A stretch of 64,000 nucleotides of DNA from Porites lobata (lineage: Eukaryota; Cnidaria; Anthozoa; Scleractinia; Poritidae), in NCBI GenBank assembly GCA_942486035.1, contig CALNXK010000183.1, positions 892,501-956,500 on the forward strand, read 5' to 3'. The position numbers were made by a program, and so were the translations under genes. Positions 22,483 to 30,045 of the stretch are shown in pieces. The number at the start of each line of letters is the position of its first letter. The first letter of the stretch is position 1. The notes below the pieces were generated by a model. The model was not told the DNA's origin. It did not search any database and worked only from the letters and a program-made list of their open reading frames with translations.

Positions 22483-24089
22483 TTACTATTATTATTATTT
22501 ATGACCGGATAAGCTAGGCCATTAGCTAGTCCATGCTACAAATTAGATCAATACATAATGCGTGAGGGCACTAAGAAATTGTTTGTTTTCCATGCAGTCG
22601 AAATTCTTAGCGAAGACGGAAGTACCTCCACGACCTCAGCAACAATTCCGTCTCTAAATGGTAAGAATAGGTTAAATTCAATGAGATATTTAGTAACACT
22701 GTGAGTGAATTTTTGTCTATTTGCAATGTCATCACAACTTCTGCGGCACCAAGGAAACGTTATGCCAGTGCGAGTTCGTAATATACCCGATGGGAATTGG
22801 GATGGAAATTGCCGTCAGATTTAAATTAAAGTAAAGCAAAAACTGTGAATAGTTACTCATGCATTTTTGCATTTGCCAAAGAATTATTACTTGTGCAGTC
22901 AAAAATTGTCACAGAAATGATTCAGTAGTGCTGTTTGCGTAGTTCATTCTTCACTCTTGGCTTTAATTTCCTCGGTCCATATTGAAAGTACTTGTGGAGC
23001 TGAGGTCTAGAAAGATCTAAGTCCTCAAGGCGATCGCGAGTTTCTGTAAAATCTTTCTGCAAATTACTGACGTAAATTCCCTTCCAACTATAAGCTAGCC
23101 CAATCGATTTTGAGACGCAAATTTCCCCCGCAGTATAAGTCTAGCCGATTTTGAAACACAAATTTCCCTCCGTATTGAAGCCCCTCCGAATATAAGACTC
23201 TCCAAAAATAAGCCTCTCAAAAGGGCCTTTGAAAAATATATGCCCCGGGGCTTATTTACGGAATTTTACGGTATGTCAAACTTAATTGATTCAAACGTCG
23301 ATTGGGGATTAGGTCCGGTACATGAAAAGATCGAAGTTTGAACTGGGCTTAACGAACTCGGCACAATTGCCTCCTCCCCTGTTGGCTTGATTAGTTCAAT
23401 GGATAGAGCGTTGCGTCCGGTCATCGCAAAGCAGTGGCGGATCCAAAGGAGGGGCCCGGTGGGGGGCGCCCCTTATATTTAGACCAAACTGAGCCCCCTT
23501 TCCCTTATCTCAAGGTGAGGATCTGGCACTGCAAAGATCAGGGTTCATTTCCCGGTCAGGCCTGACTTTTTCAGCCACTTACTATAGGTTGTTTATTTAA
23601 TTTAACCGTGAAGATCATTTTATTTTCATATCTTTATCCGCAGTTCAAAATCAAGTATGAGTCATTTCATATCTTTCCATTAAAAAAAAAAAGAAAGTGG
23701 GTTAGGTGAATTTACAAGAGTCGAAATGCTGCTATTATGGTACCTATTGTAGGTCACAAGCAAATAAACATGCATGCATAACCTCCGTTCAGATGAAAAA
23801 GTATTGAAGTCGTTCTTAGTTCTATTTTCTGTCTTGAACAGATTCGACCGAAGCTGGTGGTCAGAAAAGAGAGAGGCCTGCAGAGAAGAAAAGTTGGATT
23901 GATAGTTTAAGATACCCCTGGCTCTTGATTGGACTTTTGGCAACTGTGATTATCACTGTTATCACCTTTCCTGCTTGGTTTTGCTGGAAGCTTAAGAAAA
24001 CTCGGGCCTCATCGCCACCTGCTATTGCTTCGCTTAGACCACGATACCACGCCCGGAATGAGTACGTCGTTGTTCCAGATTTCAAATGA
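3498..24089 (+). CDS. FGFRL1: FGFRL1-like receptor without kinase (whole gene, 7 coding exons)
   Basis: This gene encodes a type I membrane protein of the FGF-receptor family that lacks the tyrosine kinase. Joined coding exons are 3498-3582, 15635-15925, 18176-18214, 18310-18600, 19663-20037, 22598-22660 and 23842-24089. All junctions are phase 1, giving 1392 bases and 463 residues. The order is signal peptide (about 1-24), Ig1 (29-125), linker (126-138), Ig2 (139-235), Ig3 (236-360), stalk (361-405), transmembrane segment (406-430) and a 33-residue cytoplasmic tail. Ig2 and Ig3 carry FGFR hallmarks: VVPSDTGTYTC, a KNGK motif after the core Trp, and CRVYSD in Ig3. Known FGFRL1 proteins bind FGF and heparan sulfate and modulate signalling without kinase activity; that this one does so is inferred. 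A polyadenylation signal lies at 24440. A kinase exon further downstream cannot be wholly excluded, but the stop and the poly(A) signal argue against it. Confidence 0.75.
3700..3792 (+). repeat. tRNA-derived SINE fragment (copy A)
   Basis: The stretch contains GATTAGCTCAAGGGATAGAG, like a tRNA A box (internal RNA polymerase III promoter), and about 35 bp later CTCGGTCAACCCCG, a degenerate B box. The same family occurs at 48698-48790 (copy B) and 23388-23580. It does not fold as a functional tRNA that I can see. Confidence 0.45.
4118..4516. mobile_element. 399-bp hAT-like MITE with 6-bp target duplication
   Basis: The termini are CAGGGGCACCCAACGA on the left and TCGTTGGGTGCCCCTA on the right. 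The flanking 6-bp duplication is ACAGCT at 4112-4117 and 4517-4522. Copy B (about 49110-49120) is the empty site with one ACAGCT. The interior carries many variants of CCGAAAATTCTAG in both orientations, a subterminal-repeat pattern typical of transposase binding sites. There is no coding capacity. A second full copy is at 29132-29529. Confidence 0.8.
5568..5613. repeat. Single copy of the 45-bp unit that is triplicated in copy B
   Basis: The unit GGCGGCCGTTGTGCCACAAA and the bases after it occur once here and three times in tandem at 50188-50325. Directly after it, copy A lacks about 235 bp present in copy B (50327-50562). Confidence 0.6.
5659..5938. mobile_element. 280-bp MITE with TAA duplication and GCGATCGC palindromes (copy A)
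   Basis: The ends are AGCCCGGTTTCCATATGATC and, in inverted form, a matching GAAACCGGGCT. TAA flanks both ends (5656-5658 and 5939-5941). The element is nearly self-complementary and packed with GATCGC/GCGATC repeats, so it can fold into long hairpins. The ends and the 3-bp TAA duplication resemble PIF/Harbinger-type MITEs; that class call is an inference. It is present in copy B at 50605-50873, so it predates the duplication. Confidence 0.65.
6495..7903 (-). mobile_element. Truncated hAT transposon specific to copy A
   Basis: It starts at 6495 with the hAT-like terminus CAGGGTTTGC, directly after a (TA)n run, and ends at 7903 against another (AT)n run, where the coding frame is cut. Copy B (about 51400-51425) has only a short TA-rich stretch at the matching place. 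No matching right terminus or target duplication is visible, so the 5' half of the transposase gene and the other end are missing. Confidence 0.7.
6771..7877 (-). pseudogene. hAT transposase, C-terminal half
   Basis: A 368-residue open frame. The C-terminal part contains ALVIPVTNADCERAFSTQNR followed by a Lys/Arg-rich KTKLRNRLSNATIEHL stretch, the hAT dimerisation domain (residues about 300-350), and an upstream RWLSLHSSVEIV segment. It resembles the hAT group related to ZNF862/KIAA1586-type proteins, by recollection of the family. The BED zinc finger and the first catalytic Asp region are absent, because the frame continues upstream of the first Met to 7903 and is then cut at an AT repeat. 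It is unlikely to be active. The remaining frame is open, so the truncation may be young. Confidence 0.8.
8517..8777 (-). pseudogene. LINE RT protein, C-terminal fragment
   Basis: The frame begins LQKRALRIIDFSDRREHTIP and runs into NVLPLNFLYYQTISNFMHDV, the region after the RT domain in CR1/Jockey-like LINEs. It is separated from the RT by several stops. The copy B counterpart is 52058-52318. Confidence 0.7.
9600..10800 (-). pseudogene. LINE reverse transcriptase domain, broken
   Basis: Reading down the minus strand, 10578-10369 gives PVFKSDHEKDPNNYRPMSLL and QCGFRKGHSTQHAI. After an in-frame stop, VFIDLNKAFDTTDHNIL contains the first catalytic Asp. Near 9830-9780 is GVPQVSVLGFLLFFLYVNDF, then FADDTN at 9704-9718, the catalytic Asp pair. 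All RT landmarks are present in order but in different frames, so this is a dead copy. Confidence 0.8.
10806..11191. mobile_element. 386-bp MITE nested in the LINE (copy A)
   Basis: The inverted ends are GGTAGTCTTTACACTAG and, from the right, GGTTGTCTTTACACTAG. A 3-bp AAT flanks both ends (10803-10805 and 11192-11194). Removing the element plus one AAT restores the LINE frame across the site (FQQH followed by YLDFVNK). The same insertion, also 386 bp, is in copy B (54291-54676). Confidence 0.7.
11973..12759 (-). pseudogene. LINE ORF1 (coiled coil plus RNA-binding part), broken
   Basis: From the ATG at 12757-12759 a Lys/Glu/Gln-rich coiled coil runs (LRKEIQDLQNQLKKITDDM) with one frameshift near its start. 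Further on, NVKIVGLPTVAENETSEQTT and a Lys/Arg-rich stretch match the RNA-binding region of LINE ORF1 proteins. Copy A has lost the frame before AIAKRNEASS, where copy B still reads VCKFVRKIAKEKVIAKRNEA. It is not functional as it stands. Confidence 0.65.
12786..13280 (-). repeat. Imperfect (GAT)n repeat with an Asp-rich open frame (copy A)
   Basis: Trinucleotide repeats of GAT/GTT/GCT on the minus strand. One frame is open for 164 codons plus a TAA at 12786-12788, reading mostly Asp, Ala, Val, Ser and Gly, but has no ATG. The other frames give Met-rich and Ile-rich strings, which are artefacts. Copy B has an equally long open stretch (60824-61318) despite internal block differences. A repeat of codon-length units keeps its frame automatically, so I do not call a gene. 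Confidence 0.7.
13383..13678 (+). CDS. Candidate small gene in the intron, Arg-rich ORF and Lys/Phe-rich exon (copy A)
   Basis: Two pieces are seen. An ATG ORF at 13383-13457 encodes 24 residues beginning MSPSNKRRPRRTRKSK. A probable terminal exon at 13508-13678 follows the acceptor TTTTCCAG, starts VIEVYQKVLVENNDLKRK, has 56 codons and a TAA, and overlaps an AATAAA signal at 13678-13683. The second part looks like a short coiled coil. Copy B has both pieces (61421-61495 and 61546-61716) with few changes and no frame break. No family is recognised, and whether the two pieces are spliced together is unknown. They could be the edge of an unrecognised mobile element. Confidence 0.3.
13684..15634. 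other. Intron sequence before the Ig1 exon (copy A)
   Basis: No gene recognised. Conserved collinearly in copy B (61717-63664). A GTT/T-rich tract sits at 15356-15385. The upstream edge of the Ig1 exon is preceded by the acceptor TCTTTTTTCAG at 15624-15634. Confidence 0.5.
15635..15925 (+). CDS. FGFRL1: FGFRL1-like Ig1 exon (copy A)
   Basis: The exon is 291 bases, phase 1 at both ends (acceptor CAG at 15632-15634, donor GTAAGT at 15926). It encodes residues 29-125, a complete Ig domain with Cys54, Trp68 and Cys105 in DDAGLYSC. The homologous copy B exon (63665-63953) is 2 bases shorter and frameshifted. Confidence 0.75.
15926..18175. other. Intron 2 of the coding region, with one MITE
   Basis: No gene is seen. 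It holds a C-run at 17059-17069 and a foldback element at 17414-17743. The window's copy B ends inside the matching intron, so no comparison is possible past 15973. Confidence 0.5.
17414..17743. mobile_element. About 330-bp foldback MITE
   Basis: The left arm holds GCTTTCCATTCAAC then AAAATTCCGG. The right arm, in inverted form, holds GGCTTTCCATTCAACCC then AAAATTCCGG, and both are followed by ATTTCGG-type motifs. The ends read roughly TAGTAGTCGCAGG and CCGCACTG, next to TA. Several overlapping open frames on both strands are by-products. Boundaries are approximate. Confidence 0.5.
18176..18214 (+). CDS. FGFRL1: FGFRL1-like linker exon
   Basis: A 39-base micro-exon between TTTAAAG and GTAAGA, phase 1 to phase 1, encoding LLPTPTVNRNLTS (residues 126-138). 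It lies where FGFRs have the acid-box linker between Ig1 and Ig2, but no acidic run is present. Confidence 0.6.
18310..18600 (+). CDS. FGFRL1: FGFRL1-like Ig2 exon
   Basis: A 291-base exon after CTTATAG, with donor GTAAGG at 18601. Residues 139-235 hold Cys167 (VKLDCSAKG), Trp179 (IAWYKNGKPF) and Cys217 (VVPSDTGTYTC). It is the best match to FGFR family Ig2, the FGF- and heparin-binding domain in known receptors. Confidence 0.8.
18601..19662. other. Intron with (TTAC)n microsatellite
   Basis: No gene seen. It contains a purine-rich stretch (18655-18850) and a run of about 14 CTTA units at 19323-19378. Confidence 0.6.
19663..20037 (+). CDS. FGFRL1: FGFRL1-like Ig3 exon
   Basis: A 375-base exon, phase 1 to phase 1 (acceptor ACATAG, donor GTAAGT at 20038). 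Residues 236-360 include Cys262 in LLCRVYSD, Trp274 in FHWLRW and Cys339 in EGKYTC, as in FGFR Ig3. A Ser/Asn-rich insert with N-glycosylation sequons (NSSG, NSTE) lies near residues 283-289. The whole Ig3 is in a single exon, so there is no room for the vertebrate IIIb/IIIc split here. Confidence 0.8.
20670..20842. mobile_element. 173-bp MITE, CAGGGGCGGATC ends
   Basis: The left end is CAGGGGCGGATCTAGG and the right end CCTGGATCCGCCCCTG. It is flanked by TGATG (20665-20669) and TGACG (20843-20847), a 5-bp duplication with one change. The end sequence is of the hAT type; the family call is an inference. Confidence 0.65.
21232..21376. mobile_element. 145-bp palindromic MITE
   Basis: Long inverted arms begin ATTTCCACTGTCGCG on the left and ATTTCCACTGCCGCG on the right strand. 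Both arms carry AATAAAATAGAGGCAATGTA, giving a near-complete foldback. No clear target duplication. Confidence 0.6.
22200..22483 (-). pseudogene. LINE ORF2 C-terminal fragment ending in (ATT)n
   Basis: The minus-strand frame reads KTGLKRELKRILKLRRVTMV, PVIIGPIITAIETVSKGSSE and then SQNPSQSLRHLRS. This matches the segment after the RT in many invertebrate non-LTR elements, where VPVVIGALG is typical. It is flanked by AAT/ATT microsatellites on both sides, with the complementary runs able to pair. Confidence 0.45.
22598..22660 (+). CDS. FGFRL1: FGFRL1-like stalk exon
   Basis: A 63-base exon, phase 1 to phase 1 (acceptor CATGCAG, donor GTAAGA at 22661). It encodes VEILSEDGSTSTTSATIPSL plus Asn, a Ser/Thr-rich extracellular stalk (residues 361-381) likely to be O-glycosylated. 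Confidence 0.65.
23388..23580 (+). repeat. tRNA-derived SINE interrupted by a MITE
   Basis: An A-box-like GATTAGTTCAATGGATAGAG lies left of the MITE and a B-box-like GGGTTCATTTCCCGGTC right of it. With the MITE and one CAAAG removed, the spacing between boxes becomes tRNA-like. Same family as 3700-3792. Confidence 0.55.
23432..23531. mobile_element. 100-bp MITE inside the SINE
   Basis: The ends are CAGTGGCGGATCC and GGATCTGGCACTG. The 5-bp duplication CAAAG is at 23427-23431 and 23532-23536. Confidence 0.65.
23842..24089 (+). CDS. FGFRL1: FGFRL1-like last exon: transmembrane segment and short tail
   Basis: The exon follows the acceptor GAACAG and ends at TGA 24087-24089, giving 82 codons plus the stop. 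A Lys/Glu/Arg-rich juxtamembrane stretch leads to the hydrophobic YPWLLIGLLATVIITVITFP (from residue 406), then WKLKK as stop-transfer. The 33-residue tail ends NEYVVVPDFK. Tyr456 with Val459 forms a YxxPhi-type sorting motif, a feature also noted for FGFRL1 tails. No kinase sequence follows. Confidence 0.75.
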
Positions 24090-24439
24090 AATCAATTAAT
24101 TATGAAGATTCATATGTGTTCATCTGGACAACGATTTTTGAGACATTGTGCCTCCCGCAATATATTAGTCGAAAGTTGGAACACATGGAGTAGCCGTACG
24201 TACCTTCGTTAGAAGATTCTAGGACACGCCTTTGTCGTAATATCTAAATCGTAAGGAGGTCTTTGAAAACACAACGTCCCAAAATCTTTTTGGGCAATAC
24301 TTGCTGCTTCGAACAGTTATTTTTACAAAAATGTTTGTTGCGCCCCTGATATTAGTTGGGTAAACGCAATTTTAACGATGCTCATCTGTAGTTACTGCAC
24401 CTCTTTTTTCATCGGCTACTGGCCTCACTAAACACTGTA

Positions 24440-24445
24440 AATAAA
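24440..24445 (+). terminator. Polyadenylation signal of the FGFRL1-like gene
   Basis: AATAAA lies 351 bases after the stop codon and is the first clear signal downstream. Confidence 0.5.
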
Positions 24446-25271
24446 AAAGATCGTTTCTAGCCCTAAAAATGATTGAGGTTGTTTCGTTGAGTAAAATACA
24501 GAACCATTTTTGGAGTTGGCTCCCTTAATAAGGGCCAATGCAGTCGAATTACTTAAGATTGATTTTAGACCCACGGGGTAAAATGAGCCCTAGCATCGAC
24601 CGGAATTGACATTTGATGGGGCTTTTTTGGTGAACTGTGCTCAAATTCAAATGGCTCCAAAAAAGACTAAATTAGACTGAGGCCTGCAGGGTATTAAAAC
24701 TGGCTTTTAGTTTTGGCGACTGTGCCACAGGGAACCCAGACTCGCAACAGCCCACTGTACAGAAGCCAAATGATCAGTCCATTTGTATGGGAATTTATCG
24801 TAAAATTGATGAAAAGGTTAAAATGCACATACTGTAAAAAACTATTAATTTGCTAAATTAGCGTTTATAGCTAAGAGCAGGAAACAGTAAGAAAACAACA
24901 CAGAAACAATTCTTTATAAGGTATGTATGCTTTAATAGCTGTTTAAGTACATTATTTTAACCGTTCTATTGATCTTACGATACATTTCCAAACAAATCCT
25001 TATAATTTGGCTTCCAGTAGCCTCTTGTGAGTCTCGACGCTTTGTGCTGAAACAGATCTTTTTAATTTTTCAGCGTGTTATTTAGCAAGGCTGGCTTGTA
25101 ACCCACCAATCACCTTTGTTACACTGTACTAAAATAAAATACAAAAAATACACCTTTTGATCTGAAAGTAAATCTTTATATCATTAGACCCAACCTTTAT
25201 AAAGATGACCCTTATTTCTCTCTCTTGATGCTTGATTTCTCTTTATAATTCTCTCAAAACTTTATTTGAAA
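24446..25271. other. Intergenic, nothing recognised
   Basis: No open frame, repeat or inverted structure stood out. Confidence 0.4.
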
Positions 25272-25273
25272 TA

Positions 25274-26381
25274 CAGTTGAACCTCCACTAACGGCAGCTT
25301 CTCCACAACGGCCACTTTTTCAGGCGGATAGTCCATACACCCAGTAATTTTCAAGGAGTTATAATAACTCCTCTAGTGGGGCTAATTTAACTCCTTACAG
25401 CGGACTCCGAGAAGGAGTTTAAAGGACTCTTTCTCAGGAGTAAAAGTGACCCCAGATATTGAGGAGTTAAAATAAACCCCAAAATGGAATTATCCTGTAC
25501 CTAAAAGTTTTACTCCACTTTCAGAGTTAATTTAACTCCAAAAAGAGTAAAAACAACCCATGTAAGGAGTAAAATAACCCCATTTCGGAGTTATTTTAAT
25601 TCCAGACTGGGAGTAAAAAGAACTGTTTTGACCTTTGACCCCAAATTCGGAGTTAAATTAGGAGTTAAAGTAACCCCCAAAAAGGGGTTATCCAGTACCT
25701 AAAATGTTTACTCCATTTTTGGAGTTATATCTCTCTAAAAATTACTGTGCATTTAACAATTTATTTAATGAATGAGGCTGAGAATCTCATGAAGAATTAT
25801 CTCCATTAATTGTTCATATTATACGAAAGCCGAATTCATTCTTTTATTATTCTTTCAAAATAATTCCTAGTTTAAAAACATAGCTAAAACATGCTTAGCT
25901 CCATAAATGTTAAGTTCATCTTCGATAGTGCACGTTTAGGGTTAGTCAGCTCCGCAAATATTCTCCAAATAGCAGATGTCTTTCTTCGAATTGTCTTCTT
26001 GCTGTTTTTGCTATGTTTTTAGCTATTATTTCGCCTAGTTCTTGTTCTTGAAACGACTGAAATGTCTGCCAGTTTTGTTTTCACAATTAAAAAAACTCAA
26101 CATTGTCCCCAGGTCTTCTCGGTTAACGATGCGTTAACCTGCAAGGAAGCTGCACTTTTGACGTCATCGGTTCATTAATCGCAAAATTCTGCCAAATTTG
26201 GTCATCAGTAGCTGGGTATGGTGAATTATGCGTGTGCTTTTAACTAATCAGAATCGGGGAAATGTTTTGAATGAATAATAATGACTCTTATTTAGAGTCT
26301 TTAAACCTCTCTAGAATGGCCACCTCTCTACAACGGCCACTTTCTTCTGTTTCCAAGGTGGCCGTTGTTGAGGTTCAACTG
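25274..26381. mobile_element. 1.1-kb Tc1/mariner-pogo-like nonautonomous element
   Basis: The left end is CAGTTGAACCTCCACTAACG and the right end GTTGTTGAGGTTCAACTG. TA flanks both sides (25272-25273 and 26382-26383). The subterminal CACAACGGCCACTTT repeats fit pogo/Tigger-type inverted repeats. There is no transposase frame. It contains a nested repeat (25338-25751). Confidence 0.7.
25338..25751. repeat. Nested element of GGAGTTA/AACTCC palindromes
   Basis: The ends read CACCCAGTAATTTTC and, inverted from the right, TGCACAGTAATTTTT. The interior is a string of more than ten short alternating GGAGTTA and TAACTCC motifs separated by CCCC or CAAAA. No coding frame. Boundaries are approximate and no target duplication is clear. 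Confidence 0.5.
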
Positions 26382-26383
26382 TA

Positions 26384-27220
26384 AACAAAGTTAAGAACTC
26401 CCAGGGCACCGTGTCACCTCTTGCAAGGTAGTCAAAGACAGTCTTGAACACTGGAAACCTTGCTGTGGATTCCGGATTTCATGAACTGAACACTAGACTC
26501 CTTGTGAGTGGAACTTAGATTCCAAAGACCAGGATTCCAGATTCCGGATTACCTTACAGGCCTTACATAGGGCAAAATCGTTAGCCTGCGAGCAAGCTCT
26601 CCGGCGCGCTCTGGCGGCAGGGAGGGTACAGGAAGTAGAGCTTGCAACTATGTCTCTGGAATGTGAATTCACCCCGTCCAATTCCCCCGTAGCTCAACGT
26701 CGACTTAGCTGTCAGATTTCCGCCAATCAGCTCGAAGCGGAAACGAGCACTAATGTAAACAAACATTGAAAAACACGTGCCAAGGGTAAGAAAGAACAAA
26801 AAAACATAATTCGACTTAATTATGAAATAAGGTAAATGAATAATGAAATAATTTTCAAAAGGTGTTTACAGGCAAACAAGACACCTGTCAATAAACATTT
26901 CTTTTTTCATAGCTTTGGATCTTACTATAGTGTCTTCGAGAGATTTTCCTTATCGCTGTCGCGATGTTTATTTCTACTTTATTACCTATCATTTCTTCTT
27001 GATCTGTTTTTCGGGTTAATGAAATTTCCTAGTTCCACGGACAGTCCAAAACAGGGGCCTTAGACCCAGGGTCCATGTTTTTACTCCAGCACCCCTTGCC
27101 GCATAAGGCAATGATACGCTACTCTAATGTAAAAGACACTGTTTTTTACGTAACCTTGGCAGAATTCGGGCACGGTACCCGGTGTTTTCGAGAACAAGAT
27201 CAAGATCTTCGCGTTTGTCA
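26384..27220. other. End of copy A, nothing recognised
   Basis: Contains scattered GATTCC motifs (26465-26555). Short open frames on both strands show no family signature. The duplication junction is at 27220/27221. Confidence 0.4.
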
Positions 27221-27897
27221 CAATCCTGGGTGTAGCTACCACTTTTCGAGGAGCCAAGCCCAAAACCGTGAACAAAGCGAAAACCGGGGTAATCCCATTC
27301 ATTAAGATAACGTCACATGCTATTTTTGAGTGGTTTAACCGGTTCGACGGGTTTAGTATCGATTTTGACATAGTAATTAAGCCATGTGCGCCTCTTCGTT
27401 ATTTGGCATCGGTGTGGTCTGTCACTTAAAATCACACACCGTAACGTTATTATGAAAATTCTATTCCCTGCCCCTTTCTCCAATGAAAAAACGGAGATGG
27501 TCCTGTTCCGGGTCACTGCCAATTTTGCATATTGATGAGAGCGAAAGTAAAGTAGATATTTATTTAAACAAACAGTTTACTTACCCCTCTCTTTTTTTCT
27601 TATGCCTTCACAATTCAATTTTTTCGCCCCTCTTCTTCGCTTTTTTCCGCCAAAACCTTAATATTCTTTCAACAAAACCAACACCACCAAATTTGTATTG
27701 TTCTCCATCCCCTCCCCTCCTCCTCCTCCTACTTCTCCTCTTCCTGCTACCCCTCCTCCTCCTCCTCCCTCCCATGAGAGGACACAGAGGCTTTTTACTG
27801 GAAGTACAATCCCCCGCGGGGATGTTTTCTCCGCAGGCAGCTAATCCGACTTACTTCCATTTAATATGTCGCGCTCCTCGAAAGTGCGAAAATTTTT

Positions 27898-28475
27898 AAC
27901 AAACATAGGCTGCACTTTAGGTGGCACACCCATGGGTGCAGTGTAACCCAGTGATTATTTAGGTAGAGCTAACAAACATAGTCTGCACTTTAGGTGGCAC
28001 ACTCATGGGTGCAGTGTAACCCAGTGATTCTTTAGGCAGAACTAACAAACATAGGCTGCACTCTAGGTGGCACACACATGGGTGCAGTATAACCCAGTGA
28101 TTCTTTAGGCAGAACTAACAAACATAGGCTGCACTTTAGGTGGCACACCCATGGGTGCAGTGTAACCCAGTGATTCTTTAGGTAGAGCTAACAAACATAG
28201 GCTGCACTTTAGGTGGCACACCCATGGGTGCAGTGTAACCCAGTGATTCTTTAGGCAGAACTAACAAACATAGGCTGCACTTTAGGTGGCACACCCATGG
28301 GTGCAGTATAACCCAGTGATTCTTTAGGCAGAACTAACAAACATAGGCTGCACTTTAGGTGGCACACCCATGGGTGCAGTGTAACCCAGTGATTCTTTAG
28401 GTAGAGCTAACAAACATAGGCTGCACTTTAGGTGGCACACCCATGAGTGCAGTGTACGCCAGTGATTCTTTAGGT
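27898..28475. repeat. 73-bp satellite array 1 (about 8 units)
   Basis: Direct repeats of 73 bp containing AACAAACATAGGCTGCACTT and the palindrome-like ACACCCATGGGTGCAG. The AAACATA landmark recurs at 27901, 27974, 28047, 28120, 28193, 28266, 28339 and 28412. Units differ by a few bases (for example GGTAGAGC versus GGCAGAAC). Confidence 0.85.
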
Positions 28476-29131
28476 CATCAGATGGCAACAATTTTTTCCA
28501 GTTGAAACTTTGTCATAAAGTGCTACACCGTGGCACTTCGACTATTTCTTTATCGCGCGCTTGGTACATTGTTTTGATGGACAATTGATAGTCAGGAGAA
28601 GTGATATTGTCTAAAACCATAGCAAAAGACAAATTTACGTCCATCACAGAGGTAAGGTCATGAGAGGACACAGAGGCTTTTTACTGGAAGTACCATCCCA
28701 CGCAGGGATGTTTTCTCCGCGGGCAGCTAATCCGACTTAATCCCGTTTAATATGTCGCGCTCCTCGAAAGTGCGAAAATTTTCTTGTCGTATATTAGATT
28801 TCAGATACATTTTCTTAATCTTCATTTCGCGCCAGAATAAATTAGGTTGCGGGCAAAGGGCTCCTAAAAAAATCACAAGGTTTGTCCCACTTCGAGTCCA
28901 CCTTCTGGAGATACGTTGGCTTGGTAGCTGGAATACATTACCGAGGCGAAGATCTGGCATTTTTTCCTCCTCGTCGTATTTTCTTCACGACAAATGTTTA
29001 TATTTGTAGTGAGAATCCAGCGCATATCGGTGGATTTTACTTCATGCGGCTTGCTACTTCTGAAAGAAGAGTGCCGGATTTCATCGTTTTGTTCATGTTT
29101 ATTATTGTTGGCAAATGTAAGGTAAATGAAC

Positions 29132-29529
29132 CAGGGGCACCAAACGAGGATATAGTTCAAAACCACTTAACATAGCATTGTTGAACGTATTTTAGTATTC
29201 AAACGGTAGATATAGGCATATTTTTATCCCCTAAAAACTTTTCATCTGTTCGGATTTCCTAGCTGAAAATCTATTGATCCGAAAATTATAGGGATAAAAA
29301 CTTACCTTCTCGAAAATTTCAGCCAGGAAAAGGCTCCCGAAAATTCTAGGTGGCCTTTTTTAGGGTCAAAATCCCTTAAAAATGGGTAATTATACCATTT
29401 TGTGGATGTTCGAAAATCCTAGGAGCGGCAGGCAAGCAAGAAATTTTACAACAAATGCTCCGAAAATTCTAGATCTCAAATCGTCTTCCGAACAGATATT
29501 TTCCCGAAAATTGTCGTTGGGTGCCCCTG
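29132..29529. mobile_element. 398-bp hAT-like MITE with 6-bp duplication (second copy)
   Basis: The ends are CAGGGGCACCAAACGA and TCGTTGGGTGCCCCTG. ATGAAC flanks both sides (29126-29131 and 29530-29535). Homologous along its length to 4118-4516. Confidence 0.8.
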
Positions 29530-29535
29530 ATGAAC

Positions 29536-30045
29536 CGACCACTGTAAGGTAAGAATTGAAGTTTTAAATTTGTTACTCGGCGAAAAATCGTGGAATTGGA
29601 ATTCGTGAAACTCGTGAGTATTATTTCTGTTACCTAATGTCATGCGATGACTCCTCGCTTTTTCGATGCGTAAAACGGATACAAACGATAAATTCCTTTC
29701 GTAAAGTGAAGTATAATTTACTTAACGAGACCATTTGACGAATATTTCTCGTTACATTCTTTATTCATATTTGCTTGTGTTATTCAGGCTACATGCCAGG
29801 AGTTTGATGACAATGTTTGTGTGCTATAATTATGCTGATAAGTTTTTGCACCTTTATAATGAAACTCATGTAAGCCAAACGTTTGTTAACTCTAGTAAAA
29901 CACTCTTCTATTATGGAGGAACTTTTAACGTCTTTCGGGGCCCTAATATGGTGTCAAATTTTATAGGGGAAACAAAGCTTGATTTTTGGCCAAACAGACT
30001 ATACCTTTTTTGTCTTTGAAGAGAGCGTGAGGCAAACGTCCGTGA
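29536..30045. other. Unique spacer, nothing recognised
   Basis: A short + frame at 29735-30019 has no family signature and no conserved counterpart in the window. Confidence 0.4.

Larger units (their letters stand above)
20038..22597. other. Intron rich in small repeats
   Basis: No host coding exon seen. It contains the MITEs at 20670-20842 and 21232-21376, AAT/GAT microsatellites at 21667-21712 and 22099-22195, and a LINE 3' fragment at 22200-22450 followed by (ATT)n. Confidence 0.6.
22661..23841. other. Last intron, with a split SINE
   Basis: No coding exon seen. It holds a tRNA-derived SINE (23388-23580) split by a 100-bp MITE (23432-23531). An A-run sits at 23681-23693. Confidence 0.5.
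447..27220. repeat. Copy A of a large direct duplication
   Basis: Positions 447-15973 are collinear with 27221-64000 once later insertions are removed. The block joins are 447-1010 with 27221-27773, about 1005-1938 with 32857-33845, and 1941-15973 with 46923-64000. If the duplication is a plain direct tandem, the unit is 447-27220 (26774 bp). In the 85-bp signal-peptide coding exon I count 3 differences between copies. Copy A contains the whole FGFRL1-like gene. Copy A-only insertions are the MITE at 4118-4516 and the hAT fragment at 6495-7903. A collapsed-haplotype error in the assembly would look the same. Confidence 0.8.

Noticed and set aside
27898..28475. CRISPR-like array
   Set aside because: The units are contiguous 73-bp satellite repeats without unique spacers, and the genome is eukaryotic. 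The same holds for the 92-bp array at 35354-36165.
28752..29175. Overlapping 77-97 codon frames on both strands
   Set aside because: No conserved motif, and they run into the 6-bp-TSD MITE; no splice or promoter context.
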